From the NCBI RefSeq assembly GCF_900104155.1, contig NZ_FMYB01000023.1, positions 1 to 64,000 on the forward strand: 64,000 bases of DNA, written 5' to 3'. Position 1 is the stretch's first letter. Each line of letters opens with the position of its first letter. A model generated the notes under the pieces. It saw nothing but the letters and a program-made list of their open reading frames with translations. It made no database searches and had not been told where the DNA came from. Positions 7,746 to 15,795 of this stretch are shown one piece after another. The stretch comes from Butyrivibrio sp. INlla16 (GTDB lineage Bacteria > Bacillota > Clostridia > Lachnospirales > Lachnospiraceae). The position numbers and the translations under genes were made by a program.

Positions 7746-7800
7746 ATATATTTTAGAGTCCCCTTCTCTTTTTTACTTACTTTAATGTGTATTTCTTACT

Positions 7801-9132
7801 TTACTTCTTGTCATTAGTCCTCTCTCGGATAATAAACTTAAGAGGTGTACCCTTGAATCCGAAAGATTCCCTTATCTGATTCTCAATATATCTGGTATAG
7901 GAAAAATGCATCAACTTCTTATCATTAACGAAAATCACAAAAGTAGGCGGCTTAACCGCAGCCTGGGTGATGTAGTAGAGCTTTAACATTTTACCCTTGT
8001 CTGACGGAGGCTGCTGCATTACCACTGCCTGCATCATTATTTCGTTGAGGACACCGGTCGCAACACGCATAGCGTGATTCTCACTTACTGCATCTATCAT
8101 GTCATACAGCTTTACAAGTCGCTGTCCGGTCTCGGCCGAAATAAAAATAATCTCTGCATAAGGCATGAAGGAAAGTACGCTTCTTACATCCTTTGTGAAC
8201 TCATTAACCGTCTTATTGTCCTTCTCGATAAGATCCCACTTATTAACCGCAATTATGATTCCCTTGCCGCGATCATGCGCAATTCCAGCAATTTTGGCAT
8301 CCTGTTCAGTGACCCCTTCATCAGCATTTATAACTATGACAGCCACATCAGCTCTTTCAACCGCGGTAACAGTTCTAAGGATCATAAATTCCTCTAGCTT
8401 TTCCTTGACTTTATTTTTCCTTCTAAGGCCTGCGGTATCTATGAAGGTATATTTCTTACCGTTATATTTAACCTCTGTATCAATCGCATCTCTTGTAGTT
8501 CCTGCGATATCTGACACAATAAGTCTGTTTTCTCCGCAAAGTCTGTTTATTATAGAGCTCTTGCCAACATTGGGTTTACCTATAACAGCAACTCTTATTG
8601 AGTCATCCTCTTCATCTTCGCTGTCAGAAGCTGTAAAGTTCTTGGTAACTTCCTCAAGAAGATCTCCGATTCCCTGCTTATTCGCAGCGCTTATGGGGAA
8701 CGGCTCACCGATTCCCAGATTGTAGAACTCATAAACATCCATGGAATCACGCTTAAAGCTGTCCACCTTATTGACGCAAAGAACAACCGGTTTTCTGGAT
8801 TTCCTAAGCATATCCGCAACCTGTGAATCCGCATCAGTCAGCCCCTGTTTTACATCACACATAAAAATGATAACATCGGCAGTCTCAATCGCTATTTCAG
8901 CCTGAGCTCTCATCTGCGCGAGAATCGTGTCATTTGTATCCGGTTCTATACCGCCTGTATCCACAAGTGTGAAATTGTAATTAAGCCACTCGACATCCTG
9001 ATAAATTCGATCTCTGGTAACTCCGGGAGTATCCTCAACAATAGAGATATTTTTCCCTGCAACTGCATTAAACAGGGTACTTTTTCCTACATTGGGTCGT
9101 CCCACTACCGCAACTATGTTTTTTCTTTTCAT
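7801..9132 (-). CDS. der: ribosome biogenesis GTPase Der (EngA), two G domains
   Basis: Essential tandem GTPase for 50S subunit maturation. 443 residues. G domain 1 has GRPNVGKST (residues 11-19), DTGG/DTPGVTRD and NKVD (near 119). G domain 2 has GKPNVGKSS (near 184), DTAGLRRK (near 231) and NKWD (near 297). The C-terminal KH-like domain is about 350-440. The ATG overlaps the stop of the upstream DUF512 gene by 4 nt (ATGA) and the SD AGGATGG lies inside that gene, which indicates translational coupling. Confidence 0.97.
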   Translation of the reverse strand: MKRKNIVAVVGRPNVGKSTLFNAVAGKNISIVEDTPGVTRDRIYQDVEWLNYNFTLVDTGGIEPDTNDTILAQMRAQAEIAIETADVIIFMCDVKQGLTDADSQVADMLRKSRKPVVLCVNKVDSFKRDSMDVYEFYNLGIGEPFPISAANKQGIGDLLEEVTKNFTASDSEDEEDDSIRVAVIGKPNVGKSSIINRLCGENRLIVSDIAGTTRDAIDTEVKYNGKKYTFIDTAGLRRKNKVKEKLEEFMILRTVTAVERADVAVIVINADEGVTEQDAKIAGIAHDRGKGIIIAVNKWDLIEKDNKTVNEFTKDVRSVLSFMPYAEIIFISAETGQRLVKLYDMIDAVSENHAMRVATGVLNEIMMQAVVMQQPPSDKGKMLKLYYITQAAVKPPTFVIFVNDKKLMHFSYTRYIENQIRESFGFKGTPLKFIIRERTNDKK

Positions 9133-10487
9133 AAAATACCATCCTGCTTCGTAATTAGTCCCCTTATGAAATCCATACCTCCGCTTTTTATAATGCGAAC
9201 CTTAACCCCAAGTTCGCTCTCGATATCGGATACTCTCACATCATCCAGGAGATAATCTTCTCCTGCCCTAAGTACATTCTGTGGAAGTATCAGCGCATCT
9301 CCGAGCTTTTGACCTTTAAGCTGTGCAATTATGTCCTGTCCTGTAAGAAGCCCTGTAACGGTTATTCTCTCACCAAAGAAATTATTTATAATTTCATGAA
9401 CATGAACCGTAAATCCCGGTGCTGCTTCGGTAAGCTTTCTTGCCATCTCGCATATAAACGGATATATAAGCCTGCCGCTAGCAGTTGACACCTCTCCTTT
9501 ATATTCACTTAACGGAATGCCATCGACCCCGTTTTCTATTGCATCCCTAAGCGCTTCATCAAACTCATCCAGAAGAAGCCTGACCATCCCCACTCCGTTT
9601 TCAAGCTGTCCGTAATCGTCATACGCTTCTGCGGGAGGAATCGGAAGCTGTGCAATCATATACCACTCATCCGAGGCATGTACAAAATGGTCTCCGTATT
9701 CCTCAAAAGACTTCTCCTGCCAATAATTGATTTCCTTTATTACAGCTACGGCATCATCTTTTTCAAACGGTTCCAACGGAAACAGACCATCCCTGTATTT
9801 GGACAAACCGACCGGAACTACTGAAACACTCTTAAGATTTGGTCTGTAATTATATAGATCGGTAAGCGACCTGTGAAGTTCTTCCCCGTCATTAACACCC
9901 TTGCACAGAACAATCTGTCCGTTCAGCTCAATTCCGGTACCCGGCTCGCAAAGCCTGTCAACCTTTTTCAGTGCTTCGCCGGCAAATCTGTTATTTAGCA
10001 TCTTGCAGCGAAGTTCAGGATTAGTAGTCTGAAATGATACATTTATCGGAGAAAGATGATATTTCAGAATCCTGTCGATATCTTTATCACTCATATTTGT
10101 AAGAGTGACATAATTCCCCTGAAGGAAGGATAGTCTCGCGTCATCATCCTTAAAATACAGCGTTTCTCTCATCCCCGGTGGCATCTGATCTATAAAACAA
10201 AAAATACATTTATTGCAGCAGGATCTGTAGTCATCCATAAGTCCGTTATCAAACTCTATACCAAGATCCTCGTCGTAATATTTTTCTATGTCAAGCTCCC
10301 ACTCTTCTCCGTCCGGTTTTCTGACAAGAAGGGTGAGTTCTTCATCCTGCACCATATACTGGTAGTCAAATATATCCTCTATAGGTTGCCCATTTATTGC
10401 AAGCAAATAATCCCCGGCGGCAATTTCCAATTCGTCCGCTATGCTTCCGGGTTCAACCTTTTTTATCAAATGTCCTTTATTATCCAT
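9129..10487 (-). CDS. PDZ and radical-SAM-like DUF512 protein (TIGR03279-type)
   Basis: 452 residues. An N-terminal PDZ domain (about 5-75) begins HLIKKVEPGSIADEL. A radical-SAM-like Fe-S motif C-x3-C-x2-C lies in SCCNKCIFCFID near residue 92, and the DUF512 domain follows. The architecture matches a widespread, poorly characterised family often found beside der/plsY in Clostridia; its substrate is unknown. The ATG has no SD. A consensus -10 TATAAT ends only 7 nt before it, so the mRNA is probably leaderless. The PDZ domain begins right at this ATG, so the start is secure. It is coupled to der downstream. Confidence 0.85.
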   Translation of the reverse strand: MDNKGHLIKKVEPGSIADELEIAAGDYLLAINGQPIEDIFDYQYMVQDEELTLLVRKPDGEEWELDIEKYYDEDLGIEFDNGLMDDYRSCCNKCIFCFIDQMPPGMRETLYFKDDDARLSFLQGNYVTLTNMSDKDIDRILKYHLSPINVSFQTTNPELRCKMLNNRFAGEALKKVDRLCEPGTGIELNGQIVLCKGVNDGEELHRSLTDLYNYRPNLKSVSVVPVGLSKYRDGLFPLEPFEKDDAVAVIKEINYWQEKSFEEYGDHFVHASDEWYMIAQLPIPPAEAYDDYGQLENGVGMVRLLLDEFDEALRDAIENGVDGIPLSEYKGEVSTASGRLIYPFICEMARKLTEAAPGFTVHVHEIINNFFGERITVTGLLTGQDIIAQLKGQKLGDALILPQNVLRAGEDYLLDDVRVSDIESELGVKVRIIKSGGMDFIRGLITKQDGIL

Positions 10488-10494
10488 AAAACTG

Positions 10495-10523
10495 ATTATA
10501 CATTAAATTTCTTGACGTGTCAG
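10495..10523 (-). promoter_or_regulatory. promoter placing the start site at the DUF512 ATG (leaderless mRNA)
   Basis: Minus strand: CTGACA (10523-10518), a 17-bp spacer, TATAAT (10500-10495). The A of the ATG is at 10487, 8 nt beyond the -10 box, so the predicted +1 falls at 10488 or 10487. No SD is present. Confidence 0.65.
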
Positions 10524-10541
10524 TATAAGATACAATAAGAT
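10512..10541 (+). promoter_or_regulatory. probable prs promoter, overlapping the divergent DUF512 promoter
   Basis: TTGACG (10512-10517), an 18-bp spacer, TAAGAT (10536-10541, 4 of 6 consensus bases). Its -35 directly abuts the -35 of the opposing promoter, so the two polymerases would compete. Confidence 0.4.
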
Positions 10542-10583
10542 AATAGCGTAAAAAATCTATTATTATTTTTGTTAGGAGATAAA

Positions 10584-11783
10584 ATGCCTGATTTTCATAA
10601 ATTAGATTCATCAATACCTGTTGCTCCGATTGCACTCATGGTCATGGAGTCTGCCAAAGGGCTCGGAGAACTGGTCAATGCACGTCTTGTCGAATTCAGA
10701 CACGACCTTCACAACGCCCCGGGTAACGACCCCGCTTTTCAGGGATATGTTAAGGATGAGTACAGGGTTAAATATGTTAATCCCCGCTTCGGAAGCGGTG
10801 AGAGCAAGGCTCAGATTTATGAGTCACTTAGAGGTAAGGATGTCTTCATTCTCACCGATGTTATGAATCATTCAATGACCTACAAAATGTATGGTTATGA
10901 TAATTACTACTCTCCTGATGATCACTATCAGGATTTAAAAAGAGTCATTGCTGCCATCAACGGTAAGGCAAGAAGGATAAACATCATTATGCCTTTCCTC
11001 TACGAGGGCAGACAGCACAACAAGAACAATCGCGAATCGCTCGATGCCGCAGTTATGTTCTCGGAGCTTTACAGCATGGGTATAAGCAATTTCATTACCT
11101 TTGATGCCCATGATCCCAGAATATCCAATGCAGCTCCTATTTCAGGTTTTGATAACTTTATGGCATCACCGCAGTTCATGAAGGCGATTATTTCGGAAAT
11201 TGATGATCTTACTGTTGATAAGGAACATCTGACCGTTATAAGTCCTGATGAAGGCGCTTTGGACAGAGCGGTTTATTTTGCAAATGTTCTTAACGTTGAT
11301 ACCGGAATGTTCTATAAGAGACGTGATTACAGCAAAGTTGTAAACGGTTCCAACCCCATTGTGGCACATGAGTATCTCGGTTCCGCAATTGATGGCAAGG
11401 ACGTTATCATAATCGATGATATGATTTCCTCCGGTTCGAGCATGATAGACACCTCCAGACAGCTCAAGAAAAAGGGCGCAAAGCGTGTATTTATATGCAC
11501 AACCTTCGGTCTTTTCACCAACGGAATGGAAGTATTCGATGAGGGTTATAAAAACGGTGACTTCGATGCGCTTATAACCACTAATCTCATCTATCAGAAT
11601 CCTGACTTTATGAACAGAGAGTATTATCACATTGCTGATATGAGTAAATTCCTTGCGACAGTCATTGATTTCATGAACCACGATGCATCGCTCAGTAACG
11701 TTATTACTCCAACAGAATCTATTCACAGTATCATTGATAAATATAATGCCAGAGCAGCAAAAGCTGAGGACCTGTTTGATTAA
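10584..11783 (+). CDS. prs: ribose-phosphate pyrophosphokinase (PRPP synthetase)
   Basis: Makes PRPP from ribose-5-phosphate and ATP for nucleotide, His and Trp synthesis. 399 residues, longer than the usual 310-320, as in some clostridial PRPP synthetases. The PRPP-binding loop VIIIDDMISSGSSMIDT is near residue 280, and the RQHNKNNRES and FDAHDP segments are near 150 and 178. The start at 10584 follows SD AGGAG by 5 nt; an upstream TTG in frame has no SD. It is monocistronic, with a strong terminator overlapping its stop codon. Confidence 0.93.
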   Translation: MPDFHKLDSSIPVAPIALMVMESAKGLGELVNARLVEFRHDLHNAPGNDPAFQGYVKDEYRVKYVNPRFGSGESKAQIYESLRGKDVFILTDVMNHSMTYKMYGYDNYYSPDDHYQDLKRVIAAINGKARRINIIMPFLYEGRQHNKNNRESLDAAVMFSELYSMGISNFITFDAHDPRISNAAPISGFDNFMASPQFMKAIISEIDDLTVDKEHLTVISPDEGALDRAVYFANVLNVDTGMFYKRRDYSKVVNGSNPIVAHEYLGSAIDGKDVIIIDDMISSGSSMIDTSRQLKKKGAKRVFICTTFGLFTNGMEVFDEGYKNGDFDALITTNLIYQNPDFMNREYYHIADMSKFLATVIDFMNHDASLSNVITPTESIHSIIDKYNARAAKAEDLFD

Positions 11784-11798
11784 CAGGTCCTCATTTTT
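11765..11798 (+). terminator. terminator of prs, overlapping the stop codon
   Basis: A perfect 12-bp stem (11765-11776 with 11782-11793) and a 5-nt loop are followed by TTTTTT. The prs stop TAA at 11781-11783 lies in the loop and at the base of the 3' arm. Confidence 0.9.
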
Positions 11799-11817
11799 TA
11801 ATAGTCTTTTTTATTAT

Positions 11818-14349
11818 TTATCCCATTTTTTCCGAAGCGGGATTTCCGTTGCTGAATTTTCCGGTTTCAAATCCCACATTTACCTTGAACAAATCACCGT
11901 CAAGAATAATCTCAAACTCTCCTCCCATTGCTGTAGTAAGACTTTTTGCAATGGATAGTCCAAGTCCCGAACCTTCGGTACTTCTGGAAATATCTCCTCT
12001 TATGAATCTCTCTGTAAGTTCATCCGCGTTTATATTCAACTCATTTTTCGAGATGTTCTTAACAGAGAAAACTGCTTTGCTGACACCTATCTCCGTTTTT
12101 GTCACAAAAAGATCCATATACACTCTTGTATCAGGAAGAGCATATTTGCATACATTGTTCAAAAGATTCTCGATGACACGATACAGCTGTCTTGCATCAG
12201 CCTGAATAAACACATCATACTTCTCGCACTTAAGAATGGGCACCAGCCTGAAGCTCTCGAATTTCTCATAGAACTCACCAAGAATCTGATTTACAAACTC
12301 GGCAAAATTGAGCTCCGTCATCGTAAGTGTAATATTGCCGGAAGAAATCTTCGAAGCCTCCACAAGATCGTCTGTGAGCTGCCTCAGTCTCTGCGACTTA
12401 TTATCAAGTATCCTTATATATTCACTGACTTTCGGATCGTCAATGTTTTCTCTTTTCAGAAGATCAACATAATTGATTATGGATGTAAGAGGCGTCTTGA
12501 TATCATGCGATACATTTGTTATAAGGTCAGCCTTCAGCTTCTCATCTCTCATACTTCGATTTACAGCTTCTTCAACAGAAACCGAAATCTTGTTTAGTTC
12601 TTCCCCAAAGTAGACATTACTGCTGTGAAGCTTATTAACATCCACCTTGACATCAATCTCGCCCTGAGCAATCCTTTTTAGCGCATCAAGGATGATAAAC
12701 TTATCATTGTTAAGGTTTATAATATATATCGCCACAGCAACATCAAGGACTACAACTATAACAATTCCTACAGCGCCCCATCTAAGAATAAGATATAGAT
12801 TAAGCAGAGTAGAAGTCAAAAACGGCAGCACCGTTCTCACAAAAAGATTCTGCCTGAGTGTCATCTTATCAAAAAGCTTATGAATCAGCCCGATAATAAA
12901 CTTAAACAGGGATGTTTTATATAATTGTCCTGCCTTGGCTCTTCTGATTATGCTGTAAATTGCATAACATATTGCATTATCACCTACAAAAGAGAGTCCT
13001 CCTGCAAGAAGCGACATACTCATTGTGTTATATTTAACAACTTCATAATTATTGATGGCGAATTGGAATAGCCCAAACAAAATACCCAAAACAGCCAGTG
13101 AAAACACAAACACAATTTCTATCGGGATAACATCTATTCTCTCAATCCCGCCTACTTTTCCGTCAGCGTATTCGATTCGTCCTTCATATATTGAAAGATG
13201 GACAAGTACAATCACATACATCACCGCGAAAATTGCACTTATTATATACAGTTGCCTGTAGTACGGCATATACCTGTTAAACGCTTCTTTTCCAACCTTG
13301 AAATCATCTATATTGGCAGTCTTGTTAATATCGATTGCAAAATAGAACTTCATTTGATCGGGGAAGGCATATTGATAATTGCCAAGAAGCTGTCTTAAGG
13401 AATCCTCGCTTATCTGAGTATTGGTTGAATATTCGATATCATAAGGGCAGTAATAAATATACCTTCCGTAGGACTTGAAAACATCCTTCATATTCAGTCC
13501 GTTTGTGCCGCTCTTAAGTGAATCAACATTTGTAAATACTTCAGTGCGGGCGTTAATCGTTCTGGTGATATAATATCTGAAATTCGATTTGTAAAACGAA
13601 TATTTGTCCTTATATGTATCATAACGCTCATACCCTGCAGCCATTGTGGATGCGGTCTCGGTGATATTTGCACATAGCTGATTATACTCATCCCAGCCCG
13701 AAACAATATCCTCGATATTTTCACCGTTAATGGTTTTATATCTGGGAATCAAAACAGTATGTGATCCGGCTCCGTCCTTATCGACTTCCTTCACATTGGC
13801 TCTTACCGCATTGTTTTCAAGCTGAGAGTTTAAGAACGCATTCATTCCACCCTCAGCATTATTTTTCAAGAGATGCGTGTATACTGTAGTAGCAGATAAG
13901 AAATCCTTGCTTTCTTTTGTAGTAAAATTCGCATCATCATATTCAAAGCCATTCTGGGACCACTTGATCAAATTTGAAACCGGGTAAACCGCAGTAATAT
14001 AATCGCTCTGTAAAACTGTATTTCTGTTAATAAAAGCGGTTACATCAATATTTTTATCTCCGTTATATACTCCATCGGTCTCAAAAAGAGTCTGATATGC
14101 GGCAAACTCCACCGCATTTCTCAGATTGTCAAATAATATTGAATTAAAAAGCTCCGAATCGGCATATTCTTTTCCGATGTCGTCCTTCTGCAAATTATAG
14201 ACAACACCGTCCGTGCCCGTGAAGGTAGACCCTTTATAAATATAAAAAACAAGAGCAACTACCGCAGCAAGACATATGTGCTGAAAAATTCTAAGTATAT
14301 ATCTGCTGATCCAGGACATGGTCTTATGCCTGAATATTTTATCAAACAT
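11818..14349 (-). CDS. membrane sensor histidine kinase
   Basis: 843 residues. One N-terminal membrane helix (about 25-42) precedes a large extracytoplasmic region (about 45-365), several further helices (about 370-545), and a cytosolic kinase. The HisKA phospho-acceptor is VSHDIKTPLTS with His near residue 615. The N box is ENLLNNVCKYA near 725 and the G box EGSGLGLSIAKS near 785. It phosphorylates the partner regulator encoded just upstream, whose stop lies 2 bp before this ATG. SD GAGGA is 8 nt upstream of 14349. The multi-helix sensor with a big outside domain suggests envelope or small-molecule sensing; the ligand is unknown. Confidence 0.9.
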   Translation of the reverse strand: MFDKIFRHKTMSWISRYILRIFQHICLAAVVALVFYIYKGSTFTGTDGVVYNLQKDDIGKEYADSELFNSILFDNLRNAVEFAAYQTLFETDGVYNGDKNIDVTAFINRNTVLQSDYITAVYPVSNLIKWSQNGFEYDDANFTTKESKDFLSATTVYTHLLKNNAEGGMNAFLNSQLENNAVRANVKEVDKDGAGSHTVLIPRYKTINGENIEDIVSGWDEYNQLCANITETASTMAAGYERYDTYKDKYSFYKSNFRYYITRTINARTEVFTNVDSLKSGTNGLNMKDVFKSYGRYIYYCPYDIEYSTNTQISEDSLRQLLGNYQYAFPDQMKFYFAIDINKTANIDDFKVGKEAFNRYMPYYRQLYIISAIFAVMYVIVLVHLSIYEGRIEYADGKVGGIERIDVIPIEIVFVFSLAVLGILFGLFQFAINNYEVVKYNTMSMSLLAGGLSFVGDNAICYAIYSIIRRAKAGQLYKTSLFKFIIGLIHKLFDKMTLRQNLFVRTVLPFLTSTLLNLYLILRWGAVGIVIVVVLDVAVAIYIINLNNDKFIILDALKRIAQGEIDVKVDVNKLHSSNVYFGEELNKISVSVEEAVNRSMRDEKLKADLITNVSHDIKTPLTSIINYVDLLKRENIDDPKVSEYIRILDNKSQRLRQLTDDLVEASKISSGNITLTMTELNFAEFVNQILGEFYEKFESFRLVPILKCEKYDVFIQADARQLYRVIENLLNNVCKYALPDTRVYMDLFVTKTEIGVSKAVFSVKNISKNELNINADELTERFIRGDISRSTEGSGLGLSIAKSLTTAMGGEFEIILDGDLFKVNVGFETGKFSNGNPASEKMG

Positions 14350-14351
14350 TA

Positions 14352-15056
14352 TCAATCCTCAGTGTCGATTTTATAGCCTACACCCCAAACAACCTTAAGA
14401 TATTTGGGATTTTTGGGATCAATCTCAATTTTTTCCCTGATATGCCTGATATGTACTGCAACAGTATTATCAACAGACACAGCGTTCTCGTTCCAGATAT
14501 TCTCGTATATCTGGCTGATAGAAAACACCTTCCCTTTATTCTTGATAAGGAACATCAGAATGTTGTATTCAATTTTGGTAAGCTTGACCTCTTCTCCGTC
14601 CACGGTTACAGACTTGGAATTGTCATTGAGAACAAGTCCGCCGGCGCGGAAAATGTATTCATCATCGGCATCCTTTGTATCCGCATTTCCAAGCTCCGTA
14701 TAGCGACGTAGATTTGACTTTACTCTGGCCACAAGTTCAAGCGGATTAAATGGCTTAGTCACATAATCGTCTGCACCAATATTGAGTCCCAGAATCTTAT
14801 CCGCATCCTCTGATTTGGCGGAAAGAATAATAATCGGAATGGAACTGTGCTCTCTTATCTTCATTGTGCACTGAATTCCATCCATTACAGGCATCATAAT
14901 ATCGATGATAGCCGCATGAATCTCATTTGTTTTTACAATCTCCAATGCTTCAACGCCATTGAAGGCTTTAAAAACATTAATTCCTTCCTGTTTTAAATAT
15001 ATCTCAATAGCTTCAACTATCTCTTTATCGTCATCACATACCAAAACGTTCTGCAC
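14352..15056 (-). CDS. OmpR/PhoB-family response regulator
   Basis: About 234 residues. The receiver domain has the acidic pair in VCDDDKE (residues 6-12), the phospho-acceptor Asp in AAIIDIMMPVMDG near 51, Thr/Ser in IILSAKSED near 80 and Lys in DYVTKPFNP near 102. A C-terminal winged-helix DNA-binding domain (about 135-230) ends VWGVGYKI. A GTG start at 15056 is preferred because SD GAGGAGG lies 11 nt upstream and outside yraN. A longer reading from GTG 15086 would overlap yraN and read through the SD. Cotranscribed with the sensor kinase 11818-14349; target genes are unknown. Confidence 0.9.
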   Translation of the reverse strand: MQNVLVCDDDKEIVEAIEIYLKQEGINVFKAFNGVEALEIVKTNEIHAAIIDIMMPVMDGIQCTMKIREHSSIPIIILSAKSEDADKILGLNIGADDYVTKPFNPLELVARVKSNLRRYTELGNADTKDADDEYIFRAGGLVLNDNSKSVTVDGEEVKLTKIEYNILMFLIKNKGKVFSISQIYENIWNENAVSVDNTVAVHIRHIREKIEIDPKNPKYLKVVWGVGYKIDTED

Positions 15057-15079
15057 TATCTGTAAATCCTCCTCTATTA

Positions 15080-15460
15080 TCACCACGCATTGTAGGGAAT
15101 ATATGAAAAAGCATTTTTATGCCATCTTATATGAATAGCTGATGTTTCGTCAACCTTTATGGCAACAACATCATATCTTATCGGGCATTCCTCGCTTATA
15201 CCGAACCGTATTTTATAAAAATCCGACACCCTGCAGATTGTCTTCTGCTTCCGGGAATCCACCGCCGCTTCCGGTTCACCGAAACGAGCTGATGTTCTGT
15301 ATTTTACCTCAACAAAAGTAAGATATTTTCCATCTCTTGCTATAATATCGATCTCACCCTTTTTACTCCTGAAATTTCTGCAAACAATCTTTGCTCCATT
15401 TTCCGAAAGATACTCACAGGCGAGATTTTCATAATATTGTCCTGTTTCTCTTTTATTCAT
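15080..15460 (-). CDS. yraN: YraN/UPF0102 family endonuclease-like protein
   Basis: 126 residues, normal for UPF0102. The N-terminal GQYYENLACEYLSENG and the nuclease-fold core GEIDIIARDG...FVEVKYR (about residues 37-60) match the restriction-endonuclease-like active site Asp and Glu-x-Lys. A role in DNA processing is inferred from the fold only. It sits 5 bp after the FlhB-like gene, matching the clostridial order rnhB - fliK-like - flhB-like - yraN. Confidence 0.9.
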   Translation of the reverse strand: MNKRETGQYYENLACEYLSENGAKIVCRNFRSKKGEIDIIARDGKYLTFVEVKYRTSARFGEPEAAVDSRKQKTICRVSDFYKIRFGISEECPIRYDVVAIKVDETSAIHIRWHKNAFSYIPYNAW

Positions 15461-15465
15461 AAAAC

Positions 15466-15783
15466 TTATCTATTATTTTCTTTGGCCTTAATCCTATCCA
15501 TAGCATCTACGAATACCAGAATCTCAGCCACTACCTCATAAAGCTCGGGAGGAATCATTTCACCGATTTCCAACTTCGACAGAGTATCTGCAAGCTTCGA
15601 ATCCTCGTGAATCGGGATATCCTGCTCTTTAGCAGCATCAATAATTCTTTCGGCCACGATGCCCTTTCCGCTTGCTATAACGCGGGGAGCCCCGTCTTCA
15701 TTCGGATCATACGCAAGAGCTATCGCCTGCTTTGGTTTTCCATCCTTCGTCTTTCCTTTTTCAAGATCACTGTTATCTGCCAT
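15466..15783 (-). CDS. FlhB C-terminal-domain-like protein (YlqH/FlhX type)
   Basis: 105 residues that match only the cytoplasmic C-terminal domain of the flagellar export switch FlhB: KQAIALAYDPNEDGAPRVIASGKG, then AKEQDIPIHEDSKLADTL. The membrane part is absent and the self-cleavage NPTH motif is replaced by DPNE. Homologues (B. subtilis YlqH) are encoded in the same place beside rnhB and a FliK-like gene; their role is poorly defined. No other flagellar genes are visible in the window. SD GAGGG is 7 nt upstream. Confidence 0.85.
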   Translation of the reverse strand: MADNSDLEKGKTKDGKPKQAIALAYDPNEDGAPRVIASGKGIVAERIIDAAKEQDIPIHEDSKLADTLSKLEIGEMIPPELYEVVAEILVFVDAMDRIKAKENNR

Positions 15784-15795
15784 GTGTTAGCCCTC

